Shown: positions 17,862-27,777, numbered from the stretch's first letter. The stretch is 64,000 nt of DNA from JAADHX01 sp964569385 (GCA_964569385.1 CAZMUM010000026.1:12638-76637); one strand, 5' to 3'. Notes: a model not told the origin generated them from the letters alone. Translations and numbers: made by a program.

Positions 17862-18674
17862 CTACTCACTCGTTGGAAATCCGCGGAAATCGGGATCCCT
17901 GCGTTCGCGGAGGCTGGCCACACCTTCGCCTGAGTCTGGGCCCATAAAGCCGAGGAATTCATAGGCCAACGATGCGTCGAAGGCTGGTTCGTGCATGCGG
18001 TAGGCGTGATTGAGCGTTCGCTTCGTCCAGCGGATGGCCTGTTGGGCCCCCGCCGAAAGCTCGGTTGCGATGTCGAGTGCTTCTTCGAGGACCTTGTCGT
18101 CGTCTACGCACACCGATACCAGCCCGATTCGTTCGGCCTCGGCGCCCGACAGATCGCGGCATGTAAGTAGGTAGTACTTGGCCTTGGCCATGCCACACAA
18201 CATTGGCCAACAGATTGCGGCATGATCCCCGGCGGCCACGCCGAGACGGGTGTGACCATCGATGATTCTGGCGTTGGTCCCCACAACAGACACATCAGCC
18301 AACAATCCGGCCACGAGTCCAGCTCCGACCGCTGGCCCCCACATGGCCGACACCACAGGTTTGGAGCAGTTGATGATGTTCATGACCAGATCCCGGGCCT
18401 CACGAATGACCCGTAGTGCTGTTGCGTAGTCGGTGCGAAGGTCGTCGATTAGATCGAAGCTGCCTCCAGAGCTGAACCCCTTGCCTGCACCGGTCAACAA
18501 GGCAACGTTGACGTTGGAGTCGCGGTCGATCGTTAGCCAGACGTCGGCCAACTCGCGATGCATCTCGCCGCTAACCGCGTTGAGCCCAGGCCCCTCGAGC
18601 GTTATCTGTAGAACCGCTGGAGCCGGGTTGCTGAACGTAAGACCCGGGAACTGGTCGGTGTAGGTATCGATCAT
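17862..18674 (-). CDS. Enoyl-CoA hydratase/isomerase family protein
   Basis: 270 residues from ATG 18674, preceded by AAAGGA. Crotonase-fold features: oxyanion-hole segments GAGKGFSSGGSFDL and KPVVSAMWGPAVGAGL, and AARIIDGHTRLG-like strand (NARIIDGHTRLG). The usual second catalytic glutamate position is not obvious, so the exact reaction (hydratase, isomerase or other crotonase chemistry) is open. It is divergent from a class III CoA-transferase, consistent with a small acyl-CoA catabolic unit. Confidence 0.85.
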   Translation of the reverse strand: MIDTYTDQFPGLTFSNPAPAVLQITLEGPGLNAVSGEMHRELADVWLTIDRDSNVNVALLTGAGKGFSSGGSFDLIDDLRTDYATALRVIREARDLVMNIINCSKPVVSAMWGPAVGAGLVAGLLADVSVVGTNARIIDGHTRLGVAAGDHAAICWPMLCGMAKAKYYLLTCRDLSGAEAERIGLVSVCVDDDKVLEEALDIATELSAGAQQAIRWTKRTLNHAYRMHEPAFDASLAYEFLGFMGPDSGEGVASLRERRDPDFRGFPTSE

Positions 18675-18896
18675 TGTTGTGCCGTCCTTTACCTGCACGC
18701 TAGCTCCGTGGTCGATTGTGATCGGTGGTTGATTCGAGGACCACCGTTGAGGCGTTGAAATTGATGCGCTGAGCCACATTTGGTGTAGCTCACGTCACCA
18801 ACTTGGTGTTGCGAAGTCGAGGGACAGAGCCTCGGTTTGCACTGGTTGCCCGCGTGGTGGGGTCGCTCCAGTCGATGCTGTGACAATATTGCTCCG

Positions 18897-20090
18897 ATGA
18901 ACGAACACCGGAGTGCGGGCCCACTTGAAGGTGTCCGTGTAATCGATCTGACAACGGTAGTGATGGGTCCGTTCGCAACCCGGATTCTGGGCGACATGGG
19001 CGCTGATGTCATCCGCGTTGAGAGCCCGATGCCCGACATGATGCGAGAGTTCGACCCGAAGCGATCTCCGGCGATGAGCGGATTCACCCTCAATCTGAAT
19101 CGCAACAAACGCAGCGTCGTACTTGACCTGAAAAGCGACGCAGGACACCGTGCCATTGTGGATCTGGTTGCCTCGGCCGACGTGTTCGTTTCGAACCTGA
19201 GACCGGTTGCGCTCGCGAAACTCGGCCTAGCCGATGCAGACCTTCGAACCGTTCGGGCCGACTTGGTGTACTGCTCGGCGGTTGGTTTCGCGACGGGCGG
19301 GCCGCGCTCAGGGCAGGCCGCGTACGACGATGTGATCCAGGCTGTGTCGGGAACAGCCTCGATGTTCGCTTGGACGAGCGGTCAGCCAGCGTTGGCGCCA
19401 ACGATTCTGGCCGACAAGATCAGTGCGCTACACATTGCGTACGCCATCTCGGCATCACTTCACCACCGGGCCGTGACAGGCGAGGGCGACACGATTGAAG
19501 TTCCGATGGCCGAGGTTATGGCAGCGTTCAACCTGGTCGAGCATCTCAACGGTCACACCTTCGAACCGAAACAAGGCGAGTTCAGCTACGCCAGAGTTCG
19601 CACACCGCTGCGAAGACCCCGACGGTCGGCCGATGGCTGGATTGTCATTCTGCCGTACACCGACGCGAACTACCGAGCGTTCTTTGGAGCTGTCGACCGT
19701 GCCGATCTCATCGATGACGAGCGCTATAGCAGCGTCAACGCTCGTATCCGAAACGTTGAGGCCCTGTACGGCTTGGTCGAAGCCTTCGCGGGTATGAAAA
19801 CTACTGAAGAGTGGCTTGAGATTTGCGAGGCGGCGTCGATTCCTTGTGCTCCAGTTGTGTCGCTCGAACACATCGAGGACGATCCTCATTTCGCCGCGGT
19901 TGGCCTGATCGAGATCGACGAGCACCCAACCGAAGGTACCTATCGAGTCGTGCACGATCCGGTCAGGTTTGCCTCGCGACAAGGCAGCGAGGTTCGACGG
20001 CACGCCCCTCGCCACGGAGCCGACACCGCTGAGGTGATGTCTGCGGTCGGATGGTCTGGCGATGACATTGCCAAGCTCACCCAGAGCTAA
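18897..20090 (+). CDS. Class III (CaiB/BaiF) CoA-transferase
   Basis: 397 residues from ATG 18897. Family motifs: GPLEGVRVIDLTTVVMGP, RILGDMGADVIRVE, LDLKSDAGH, and AAYDDVIQAVSG containing the candidate catalytic aspartate. It moves CoA between an acyl-CoA donor and a carboxylic acid acceptor in the cytosol. Its divergent partner is an enoyl-CoA hydratase. The acceptor acid cannot be inferred. The frame is open from 18837 but the leading residues are not protein-like. Confidence 0.9.
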   Translation: MNEHRSAGPLEGVRVIDLTTVVMGPFATRILGDMGADVIRVESPMPDMMREFDPKRSPAMSGFTLNLNRNKRSVVLDLKSDAGHRAIVDLVASADVFVSNLRPVALAKLGLADADLRTVRADLVYCSAVGFATGGPRSGQAAYDDVIQAVSGTASMFAWTSGQPALAPTILADKISALHIAYAISASLHHRAVTGEGDTIEVPMAEVMAAFNLVEHLNGHTFEPKQGEFSYARVRTPLRRPRRSADGWIVILPYTDANYRAFFGAVDRADLIDDERYSSVNARIRNVEALYGLVEAFAGMKTTEEWLEICEAASIPCAPVVSLEHIEDDPHFAAVGLIEIDEHPTEGTYRVVHDPVRFASRQGSEVRRHAPRHGADTAEVMSAVGWSGDDIAKLTQS

Positions 20091-20099
20091 CTCTCGCGA

Positions 20100-21548
20100 T
20101 CAATCGACGTCTGGAAGCAGCTTCCCTGGGTTCATCAGGCCCTGTGGATCGAGAGTGTCCTTGATGGCGCGCATGAGTTCCCACTCGATCGACGGCTTCT
20201 GACCAGCCACCCGGTCGCGTAGTTCGAGTCCGACGCCATGCTCGGCACTTAGAGTGCCGTTGAGGCTGAAGGTGAGTTGGTCGACGCGGCGAATTAGCTC
20301 AGGTTTCTTGGCCTTGAACTCGGCTACGTCTTCATCGGCGAGTGGCAAAATCATCATGTGCATGTTGCCGTCGCCAACATGGCCGAACCCATAACAAAGT
20401 GCGTCGGGTGTGACTTCGGCGGCTATTGATTGAACCGATTCGAAGAAATCCTTGATGCGATCGAGCGGCACGGCGGTGTCCATCTTCAACCCGACGCCAT
20501 GATGTTTGTATGTGCGTGTTGGAGACAACTCGTCGCGGATCATCCAGAGCTGTGCTTCTTGAGTAGGGGTGGCGGCGATTACTGCGTCGCTGATGAGGCC
20601 CGCTTGTGAAGCGTCATCGAACAACTTGGTCAGAGTCTCGGTTACAGGCGCACCATCGGCGAGCTTAATTAGGGCGTAGAAGTCGGCGGTGGCCTTGATC
20701 GGCCGTCCGGTTCCAAACAGCTCGTCGACGCGGCTGAGCCCAACTTCGGGGACAAGCTCAAAGGCCGTAAGCGTCGGGCCCGCGATGGCCATCGACAGGT
20801 CGAATAGGTCCATCAGGTGGTCGAGGCCTGTTAGCGCTGCGAATGCTGACTGCACGTGCGGCGTTGCTGGCCAGAGTTTCAGCACGGCACGAGTAACCAC
20901 TCCCAAGGTGCCCTCTGAGCCGACGAACAGTTGCTTCAGGTCGTAACCGGAAGAGTCCTTGCGAAGAGCCCGCAACCCATCCCACACCCGCCCGTCGGCG
21001 AGCACGACCTCGAGACCCATGATGTTGTCGCGCATGTTGCCATAACGAACAACGTTGTTGCCGCCGGCGTCGGTTGCGATAGCACCGCCTACCGTTGCCG
21101 AGCCTCTCGCGCCCCAGTCAGGGGCAAACAACCGATGGTTGGCGGCCGCCGTTTGTTGGACGGTTTCGATGATCGCCCCGGCCTGCACTGTCATGGTTGA
21201 ACGGTCGATGTCGACCGATTCGATAGCGTTCATCCTCGTCAACGACAACACGATGCTTCGCCGGTCGAGCGGCGGCGATGCGCCACCCGATAGACCCGAG
21301 TTGCCACCCTGGCTCACAACTGCGACGTTGGCATTCGCACACCACTTGACGACGGCGGCGACCTCATCGGTAGTCAAGGGCCGGACCACGGCGAAGGCTG
21401 GGCCTGTGAAGATGGCGCGCTCATCGATGAGGAACGGCGCCGCGTCTTCGTCGGTAAGCACCGCACTGCGGCCAACGATTGCTCTCAGAGCAACGACTGC
21501 GTCCGAGTCTTGTGTCGCTTGCCTGTCAGTGTCGGCTTGGTCGCTCAT
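20100..21548 (-). CDS. FAD-linked 2-hydroxyacid oxidase/dehydrogenase (GlcD-like)
   Basis: 482 residues. FAD-binding_4 (PCMH) domain: VVRPLTTDEVAAVVKWC, VSQGGNSGLSGG, GARGSATVGGAIATDAGG; C-terminal FAD-oxidase domain with CYGFGHVGDGNMHM and SAEHGVGL. This matches glycolate oxidase subunit GlcD / D-lactate dehydrogenase 2 / D-2-hydroxyglutarate dehydrogenase. It oxidises a D-2-hydroxyacid to a 2-oxoacid. There is no adjacent GlcE or GlcF, so it is probably a stand-alone enzyme. It is divergent from the reductive-dehalogenase-like gene with a 65-bp spacer. Confidence 0.9.
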   Translation of the reverse strand: MSDQADTDRQATQDSDAVVALRAIVGRSAVLTDEDAAPFLIDERAIFTGPAFAVVRPLTTDEVAAVVKWCANANVAVVSQGGNSGLSGGASPPLDRRSIVLSLTRMNAIESVDIDRSTMTVQAGAIIETVQQTAAANHRLFAPDWGARGSATVGGAIATDAGGNNVVRYGNMRDNIMGLEVVLADGRVWDGLRALRKDSSGYDLKQLFVGSEGTLGVVTRAVLKLWPATPHVQSAFAALTGLDHLMDLFDLSMAIAGPTLTAFELVPEVGLSRVDELFGTGRPIKATADFYALIKLADGAPVTETLTKLFDDASQAGLISDAVIAATPTQEAQLWMIRDELSPTRTYKHHGVGLKMDTAVPLDRIKDFFESVQSIAAEVTPDALCYGFGHVGDGNMHMMILPLADEDVAEFKAKKPELIRRVDQLTFSLNGTLSAEHGVGLELRDRVAGQKPSIEWELMRAIKDTLDPQGLMNPGKLLPDVD

Positions 21549-21613
21549 AACGAGAGCGACGTTAGTCGGGAGTAATCGAGCAGGTAGCGCTAAGGTCCAC
21601 TGTAGGGGGAGTC

Positions 21614-23704
21614 ATGAAGCTGTTCTCGCATAAGAAACGGGCGGTGCACCTTGGCCCGTACCCGCTCGAACGCCTACCTCGCCACGACGATCCACTTACC
21701 AGTGTGGAACTCAAAGGTGCATGCTCGCCTGTCGAGGGTGGTAACGAGGGCGAGCTGAGCGTTGGTCACAGCCTTGGTGTGTATGTCGATCTTTTCGACG
21801 CACGAGTCGATGGCGATGTGTTCGAATCGGCTCCAATCCCGGAGTCTTTGACTGCTCGATCTCACCATCTCAAATCTGGTCTGTACTTCTTGGACGCAGA
21901 CATGGTTGGCGTCGGTGCCATCCCCGAGAGCGCCTGGTTGTCGGGATCGCCGCGCGATCACCCGTTCTCAGTCGTGACGCTGATTGGCTTCACCCGCAAA
22001 ATGTCGGGCGCCCAACCCGGTGATGCATGGATCGATGGCACCCGCCAAGCTGCCGCCGATCTGCGGGCTACTGAGCTTGGGGTCATTACTGCCGACTACA
22101 TACGCAGGCTCGGCTTCGAGGCGGTGGCCCATATTCCAACTACGTCTGAGCTCAATCTCGACGCAGTCGCTCTTCAATGCGGCTTGGTCGAGGTGCACGG
22201 TTCGACACTGCGAGCTCCGTTCCTAGACGGCGGCTTCGCCCTTTCGGTGGTGTCGACGACCATGGCTCTCGAACCAGACTGCCCCCTCAAGAGCCGGAAG
22301 CTGGTCGACCGGCTTCGCTCAACATCGAGCCTTGGTTGGGCGCTCGGGCGTGGCGGTACGAGGGCCGGCGTTGGCCGCTTGAACGGCGACCATCGGGCCC
22401 TGCACATGGGCCGCTACCCCATGGAAAAGATCAAGCGGGTCGACGAATCGACGACGCTGATCATCGACGATGAGGTGCCCCGAGTGCCGGTGCGCGGTGG
22501 GGGGTTCCCTCGAGCCGCCAACGGCGACATGGGCCCCAAGTTCAAGTCCGACGTAAAGGTATTCGCGTTCAAGACGCCTCAAGCCCAGGGATACGTGCAA
22601 CAGATCGCCGAGATGGTTCCTCATCAAGATGGTGAGGTAGCAGCCTCGCCTCATCGGTCGACGGCAGACGCGCAGGCCAACACCGATGCCTTAAAAGCGT
22701 TGGCCTATCACCTAGGTGGAGACATGGTCGGTGTGTGCGAGGTGCCAAACTACGCCTGGTACTCGCACCGAGGTAACGGCGAGGTCATCGAGCCTCATCA
22801 CCGCAACGCTGTGGTGATTCTGCTCGATCAGGGTTACGAAACAATGGAAGGCGCTAGCGGCGACGACTGGGTCAGCGGGGCGCAATCGATGCGGGCCTAC
22901 ATGCGCGGTGCCCAGATCGCCGGCATCATGTCCGACCACATTCGGTCCCTTGGCTGGTCGGCGCGGAGCCAGACCAACCGCGACTCCGAGGTTTTGCACG
23001 TGCCGCTGGTGCTGAAGGCCGGCCTTGGCGAGCTGAGCCGTATCGGCGAGGTGGTCCTCAACCCATTTGTGGGGCCTCGGTTCAAGTCGGTCGTGCTCAC
23101 CACCGACATGCCAATCGTGCCAGATCGCCACGTCGACTTTGGCCTCCAGGACTTTTGCACCAAGTGCACCAAGTGCGCCAGAGAATGTCCGTGTGGCGCC
23201 ATCCCATTTGGCGACAAGGTCATGTTTAACGGCGCCGAAATGTGGAAGCCTGACGTCGAGAAGTGTACGAAATATCGACTGGGTAATCTGAAGGGCGCGG
23301 CGTGTGGGCGGTGCATGAAGACGTGCCCGTACAACATCGAAGGTGTTCTGTCCGAGCGGGCGTTCTTGTGGGCTGCGATCCATTTGCCGTTTAGCCGCAA
23401 GTTCATTGCCAAACTCGACGACAAAGTGGGCAATGGCTCGATCAACAAGGTCAAAAAATGGTGGTGGGACCTCGAGTGGGTCGACGGCAAGGCTGTCGAG
23501 GCCCAGAAGGGCACAAATGCTCGGGGCCTCAACATGAAGGGCGACCGAATGGCAACGAGGCAAAAGATTGCCCACTACCCGGCCGACGTTTTACCGGCGG
23601 GCGACGCCATCGGAGTTCCCGTCAAGCTGCTGCGAAAAGAAGCGGTGCTTCGGGGCCAGCAGGCGGAGAGCCCGGCCGAAGCTCGGATCCGCATGGGTCT
23701 TTAG
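21614..23704 (+). CDS. Cytosolic reductive-dehalogenase-like corrinoid Fe-S protein
   Basis: 696 residues. No TAT or Sec signal, unlike respiratory RdhA. The protein is internally duplicated: residues about 9-240 (VHLGPYPLERL, DADMVGVGAIPESAW) mirror about 255-505 (LHMGRYPMEKI, GGDMVGVCEVPNYAW). Two [4Fe-4S] motifs follow: C515-x2-C518-x2-C521-x3-C525-P, and C551-x12-C564-x2-C567-x3-C571-P. This is the plan of the non-respiratory, catabolic reductive dehalogenases such as NpRdhA, in which the N-terminal copy is a degenerate corrinoid domain. The C-terminus lacks a fused flavodoxin/ferredoxin-reductase module, so electrons must come from a separate carrier. Strong SD AGGGGGAG. Substrate unknown; no regulator or transporter adjacent. 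Confidence 0.85.
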   Translation: MKLFSHKKRAVHLGPYPLERLPRHDDPLTSVELKGACSPVEGGNEGELSVGHSLGVYVDLFDARVDGDVFESAPIPESLTARSHHLKSGLYFLDADMVGVGAIPESAWLSGSPRDHPFSVVTLIGFTRKMSGAQPGDAWIDGTRQAAADLRATELGVITADYIRRLGFEAVAHIPTTSELNLDAVALQCGLVEVHGSTLRAPFLDGGFALSVVSTTMALEPDCPLKSRKLVDRLRSTSSLGWALGRGGTRAGVGRLNGDHRALHMGRYPMEKIKRVDESTTLIIDDEVPRVPVRGGGFPRAANGDMGPKFKSDVKVFAFKTPQAQGYVQQIAEMVPHQDGEVAASPHRSTADAQANTDALKALAYHLGGDMVGVCEVPNYAWYSHRGNGEVIEPHHRNAVVILLDQGYETMEGASGDDWVSGAQSMRAYMRGAQIAGIMSDHIRSLGWSARSQTNRDSEVLHVPLVLKAGLGELSRIGEVVLNPFVGPRFKSVVLTTDMPIVPDRHVDFGLQDFCTKCTKCARECPCGAIPFGDKVMFNGAEMWKPDVEKCTKYRLGNLKGAACGRCMKTCPYNIEGVLSERAFLWAAIHLPFSRKFIAKLDDKVGNGSINKVKKWWWDLEWVDGKAVEAQKGTNARGLNMKGDRMATRQKIAHYPADVLPAGDAIGVPVKLLRKEAVLRGQQAESPAEARIRMGL

Positions 23705-23716
23705 GCTGGCACGCGT

Positions 23717-24958
23717 CTACAAAAACACTTCGCCGATAGTGTGGATACCCAGACCAACAAGGCCGCCGACGATCGTTCCGTTGATGCGGATGAACTGAAG
23801 GTCCCGACCAACCTGTTGCTCGATGCGATCGGCAGTTTCGGCGCCATCCCACCGGGCCACGGTCGACTCGATGAGCGAGGCCAATTCGGGGCCGGCGATC
23901 TCGGCTGCCTTGGTGGCCGCGGTGGAGAGGGATGCGTCGATGCGGTCTCTAAGGTCAGCATCCGACGTCATCTGAACGCCGAAGTCGGTCAAAGATCGGG
24001 CTGCCGTGTCGCGTGTTGCCGAACCACGTGTAGTGAGTTCGTTGACAATGAGCGCCCTGATGTCGCGGCCCATGCGGGTCGAGAAATCTCGAACGTCGGG
24101 GTGAGAGATGAGGTTCTCGACCGATGTCGACACCTTGGAGCGCAGGTTGTCGTCGTCGCGGAGGCGAACCTTGAGGCCGTCGAGTTGGCGGTCGAGGGCT
24201 CGTCGAGCTGGATGGTGGAGGTCGTGACGAATCTCGGTGACCGCGGAAATAGCGGCCTGATGAAGACGATTGAACACTTGGTCGTCGATGATCGATGGCA
24301 CCCACCGTGGGCTTTCATCACCGAGCAGGCGTCGCAGAGTTGCCCGTTGGTCGGTCATGTAATCGATTGCCACACGACAGGTGGCGCTGACCAGAACCTC
24401 ATGATGTCGGCCGCTACGGCTGATGTCGATGAGCTCGGCCAGCCCGTTGCTGTGATCGAGTTTGGCCAATCTCGCGGCCAAGATGTCGTCGATGGCACGT
24501 TGAAGCTGATCGTCGTCGAAGGCCTCGATGGCTCGAGCCGCGATGTTGGCTACACGGTCGACCATCTGGTCGACGTTTGTTGTGCTGCCTAGCCACTCGC
24601 CGATTCGGGCTGCTGGTTCGGCGGCCGCGATTCGAGCCCTGATGGTGTCGGCCGAGAGAAAGTTCTCCTCGACGAAGGAGCCCAAGTTGGCCCCAATGGC
24701 GTCTTTTCGGATAGCGATGATGGCCGTGTGGGGGATGGGTATGCCAAGCGGGTGTCGAAACAGAGCGGTTACGGCAAACCAGTCGGCAACACCGCCGACC
24801 ATTGCTGCTTCGGCGGTAGCTCGCACATACCCCCAAACGGTCGACGAGTCTTGTTGAGTACGGGCGATGATGTACACAAGAACGGCTAGTACCAGTAGTC
24901 CCGAGGCGCGTCGGCGCATGGTTACAAACCCGTTTGAGGTGTCGGCGAGTTCAGTCAT
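23717..24958 (-). CDS. DUF445 family membrane-associated protein
   Basis: 413 residues. N-terminal TM helix (RRASGLLVLAVLVYIIA), the DUF445 hallmark AEAAMVGGVADWFAVTALFRHPLGIPIPHTA (shown here only as its key part, VGGVADWFAVTALF near residue 58), long helical middle, and a C-terminal hydrophobic segment (GTIVGGLVGLGIHTIGEVFL). Function of the family is not established; it is membrane-associated. It follows the AAA/DUF4143 gene with an ATGA overlap, though co-function is not implied by any known association. Confidence 0.9.
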   Translation of the reverse strand: MTELADTSNGFVTMRRRASGLLVLAVLVYIIARTQQDSSTVWGYVRATAEAAMVGGVADWFAVTALFRHPLGIPIPHTAIIAIRKDAIGANLGSFVEENFLSADTIRARIAAAEPAARIGEWLGSTTNVDQMVDRVANIAARAIEAFDDDQLQRAIDDILAARLAKLDHSNGLAELIDISRSGRHHEVLVSATCRVAIDYMTDQRATLRRLLGDESPRWVPSIIDDQVFNRLHQAAISAVTEIRHDLHHPARRALDRQLDGLKVRLRDDDNLRSKVSTSVENLISHPDVRDFSTRMGRDIRALIVNELTTRGSATRDTAARSLTDFGVQMTSDADLRDRIDASLSTAATKAAEIAGPELASLIESTVARWDGAETADRIEQQVGRDLQFIRINGTIVGGLVGLGIHTIGEVFL

Positions 24959-26265
24959 CTGTCGTCACTCTGATGCCTGGTAACGCCAGGCTCTGGCGCA
25001 TCACTTGGGCCAATGGGTGAGGCCCAAAGCGTGTCAATCGGAAGAAGGTGAAGTCGATCGCCGACGGTGGCTGACTGATGTCCGGTGTGCAGGAGGATGC
25101 CACCACGAAACGCACCGGGTGCTACTGCATCGAGTCTGTCGCGGAACCAAGCTAGGTGTTTCGCTTGTTTTCGAGTTGGTGAAGTCGTTGTCTTGATTTC
25201 AATGGCAATTGTGGCCCCGTCAGCTCGTTCGAGCACGAGATCTACCTCGCGGCCGTGATTGTCCCGGTAGTGGCTCAGGCTGATGCCTGTCTTGGATGTG
25301 ACCAGTTGGCGAGAAATCTCATTTACCACGAATGACTCAAGTAAAGAGCCGGTGGCTGGCGCGGTGGGGGCGGCTAGCGCTGTGGCTGAGGTTGTCAGCA
25401 GTTGTGCCGCTAACCCAGTGTCGCCAAGATGCAACTTTGGTCGGCGCACAGCGCGGGTTTCGAGCTTTCGCGACCAGACAGGAATCTGGTACACCAAGAA
25501 CACGGTCTCCAGCCACTCGAGGTACGACGTGATTGTCGCTCGGTTGATGCCAAGGTCGCGGGCTGCGTTGGCGATGTTGATCTCGCTACTGGTGTTAGCG
25601 GCGACCCATCTGATTAGGCGTGGGAGAGCTGAGGTCTTCCGGATATCGGCTAGCGCCGCGATGTCGCGCTGAGTGACCGTCTCGACGTAGCTGTCCACCC
25701 ACGCCCGGCGGGCTTCGACACCGAGGCCGATGACCTCAGGGTATCCGCCGCGACATGTGAGTTCGAGGTAATCATTGCGTGTCAGGCGTCCGGCTTGAGC
25801 AGATGTCGGGACCGTGTCGAACCAGCGATCGAGACTTGACGGGACCCCTGACAGTTCGGCCTCGGAGAATGGCCACAATCGTAGAATTCGAACCCGACCG
25901 GCTAGCGATTCGCTCATGGTCGGGAGTGTCAGAAAGTTGGTCGATCCCGTTAGAAGGAATCGGCCAGGTACCGGGTCGATGTCGACCGCTCGCTTGATTG
26001 CTCGAACTAATCGGTCGCCTCCCAGCTGAAACTCATCTATGGCGAGAGGGAACCGATGAGATGTGATGAGGGTGTCTGGGTCAGCTAGTGCGGCTTCGCG
26101 AATCGCGTCGTCGTCGAGTGTCAGGTAGGTGCCACCGCGCGCATCCGTTAGCTGTCGAGCAAGGGTTGTTTTTCCGCTCTGACGTGCCCCGTGGAGGACT
26201 ACTGCCCGAAATGCGTCCATTGACGCACGAACGCTATGTTCCAAGTGCCGTGCAGTGATGTCCAT
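24955..26265 (-). CDS. AAA_14 ATPase with DUF4143 domain
   Basis: About 436 residues from ATG 26265 (GTG 26289 also possible). The Walker A motif is LHGARQSGKTTLA, Walker B region is FPLAIDEFQLGG, and sensor region FLLTGSTNFL. The C-terminal DUF4143 part carries a restriction-endonuclease-like strand pattern (REVDLVLERADGATIAIEIKTT). The family is widespread, often on mobile or accessory DNA; biochemical role unknown. A distant paralogue lies at 62582-63853. Confidence 0.88.
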   Translation of the reverse strand: MDITARHLEHSVRASMDAFRAVVLHGARQSGKTTLARQLTDARGGTYLTLDDDAIREAALADPDTLITSHRFPLAIDEFQLGGDRLVRAIKRAVDIDPVPGRFLLTGSTNFLTLPTMSESLAGRVRILRLWPFSEAELSGVPSSLDRWFDTVPTSAQAGRLTRNDYLELTCRGGYPEVIGLGVEARRAWVDSYVETVTQRDIAALADIRKTSALPRLIRWVAANTSSEINIANAARDLGINRATITSYLEWLETVFLVYQIPVWSRKLETRAVRRPKLHLGDTGLAAQLLTTSATALAAPTAPATGSLLESFVVNEISRQLVTSKTGISLSHYRDNHGREVDLVLERADGATIAIEIKTTTSPTRKQAKHLAWFRDRLDAVAPGAFRGGILLHTGHQSATVGDRLHLLPIDTLWASPIGPSDAPEPGVTRHQSDDR

Positions 26266-26408
26266 ATCGTGAGGATAAGCTCTAATCACAATTCCGTACA
26301 GCTCTAAATCGACGTTTGGTACAATCTCTGTTGATCAATTGGTACCGAGGGTTAGTGAGCGACTCCTGACGTTCGATATTCTGCAGGGGTCTCTATGATT
26401 GAACCCAA

Positions 26409-27743
26409 ATGAGTTCTGACCCGCCCGTGAGTCATGTCTTGGCGGACTTTGCCACAATCGTCCAGTTCGGCGACATGCCAACTCGGGCCGTCGACATAGC
26501 GAAGCTGTCGGCGTTCGACTGGGCTACGTGTGCCCTCGCCGGCGTCGACGAGCCTGTCAGTAGGGCCGTCCGAGGACAGGTTCTGCGTGAACAAGGCATC
26601 GACGAGTCGGTAGTCATTGGAGGGGGTCGGGCCCCAGCCCGTGGCGCAGCGTTAGCCAATGGGGCCACCTCTCACGCCCTCGATTTCGACGACACACACT
26701 TCGCCCATATCGGCCACCCAAGTGTTGTGATCATGTCGGCAACGCTGGCTATGGCCGAGCGATGCGGGTCGACCGGAGCCGACTTCCTCGCCGCAGCCGT
26801 CGTCGGAATGGAGACGAGTGTTCGGGTCGGCAAATGGCTCGGCCGTGGTCACTACGACATTGGCTTTCACCAAACAGCGACTGCTGGCGCGTTCGGCGCC
26901 GCTGCTGCTGCGGGACGCCTACTCAACCTGACCACTGACCAGATGCATCATGGGTTCGGCATCGTCTCGACTAGAGCCTCTGGGTTGAAGGTCCAGTTCG
27001 GCACCATGGGTAAGCCGTACAACGCGGGCATCGCCGCGGCCAATGGCATCGAGGCTGCGGAGTTGGCCGGCGAGGGTTTCATTGCCAGGGCCGATGGTCT
27101 TGAGTGCGCGCTCGGGTTCGGCGAGACCCATCACGGCAGCGCCGACATGGGTGCCCTCGATGACCTCGGAAGCGACTATTGGTTCGAGGATGTGTCCTAC
27201 AAGTTCCATGCCTGCTGCCACGGAACCCACGCGGCCATCGAGGCGCTGTCTTTGTTGATGGACGGACTTGTCGATGCTCCAGCAGTTGCGTCGGTAACGA
27301 TTCGCACCAACCCAAGCTGGCTCACCGTGTGCAACATCGCCGAACCCCAGACTGGGCTTCAAGCCAAGTTCAGCTACCGGTACCTTTCGGCAATGGTGAT
27401 GAACGGCTTGAACACCGGCGACCCTGGACTGTTTACCGATGATGCCTGTGGCGATGGCGACCTTGTCGATCTGGCCGCCAGGGTTGAGGTCATCGGCGAT
27501 GCGTCCATCGGTGATACGGCCACCAATATCATCGTCGAAAGCACCGACGGAAGCCAGCGGATCGCTGAGTTCGACCTGCAAGCGCCTATGACAACGCCCG
27601 AAAAGGGCGATCGGCTCCAAGCCAAGTCAGCGACCCTGCTTGGTGGCGACCGTAGCACCAGGCTCTGGAATTCTGTTCAGAACCTAGGGACGACAGAGAA
27701 CGTTTGGGAGCTTGCCGCAGAGTTGGATTCGCCGTCGGAATGA
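26409..27743 (+). CDS. MmgE/PrpD family protein
   Basis: 444 residues. Family features: DWATCALAGVDEPVS, GATSHALDFDDTHFAHIGHPS with the His/Asp cluster of the active site, MGKPYNAGIAAANG, and the C-terminal FKFHACCHGTHAAIE-like stretch (YKFHACCHGTHAAIE). Members include 2-methylcitrate dehydratase, cis-aconitate decarboxylase and other dehydratases or decarboxylases of polycarboxylates. No prpB or prpC is present, so methylcitrate-cycle function is not supported. It may act on an aromatic-degradation or branched acid. Confidence 0.88.
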   Translation: MSSDPPVSHVLADFATIVQFGDMPTRAVDIAKLSAFDWATCALAGVDEPVSRAVRGQVLREQGIDESVVIGGGRAPARGAALANGATSHALDFDDTHFAHIGHPSVVIMSATLAMAERCGSTGADFLAAAVVGMETSVRVGKWLGRGHYDIGFHQTATAGAFGAAAAAGRLLNLTTDQMHHGFGIVSTRASGLKVQFGTMGKPYNAGIAAANGIEAAELAGEGFIARADGLECALGFGETHHGSADMGALDDLGSDYWFEDVSYKFHACCHGTHAAIEALSLLMDGLVDAPAVASVTIRTNPSWLTVCNIAEPQTGLQAKFSYRYLSAMVMNGLNTGDPGLFTDDACGDGDLVDLAARVEVIGDASIGDTATNIIVESTDGSQRIAEFDLQAPMTTPEKGDRLQAKSATLLGGDRSTRLWNSVQNLGTTENVWELAAELDSPSE

Positions 27744-27777
27744 CTGTTGGGTCTCTGTACTGTGTGATGCTCGGGAG

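Noticed and set aside
21549..21613. Cobalamin riboswitch before the corrinoid enzyme
   Set aside because: The 65-bp gap is too short and has no B12-box-like sequence.
22712..23575. 287-codon antisense frame inside the reductive-dehalogenase-like gene
   Set aside because: It mirrors the codon bias of the sense gene, has no start signal or family, and the sense gene carries both Fe-S motifs.
26919..27620. 233-codon antisense frame inside the MmgE/PrpD gene
   Set aside because: No motifs or start; the sense gene is clearly conserved.
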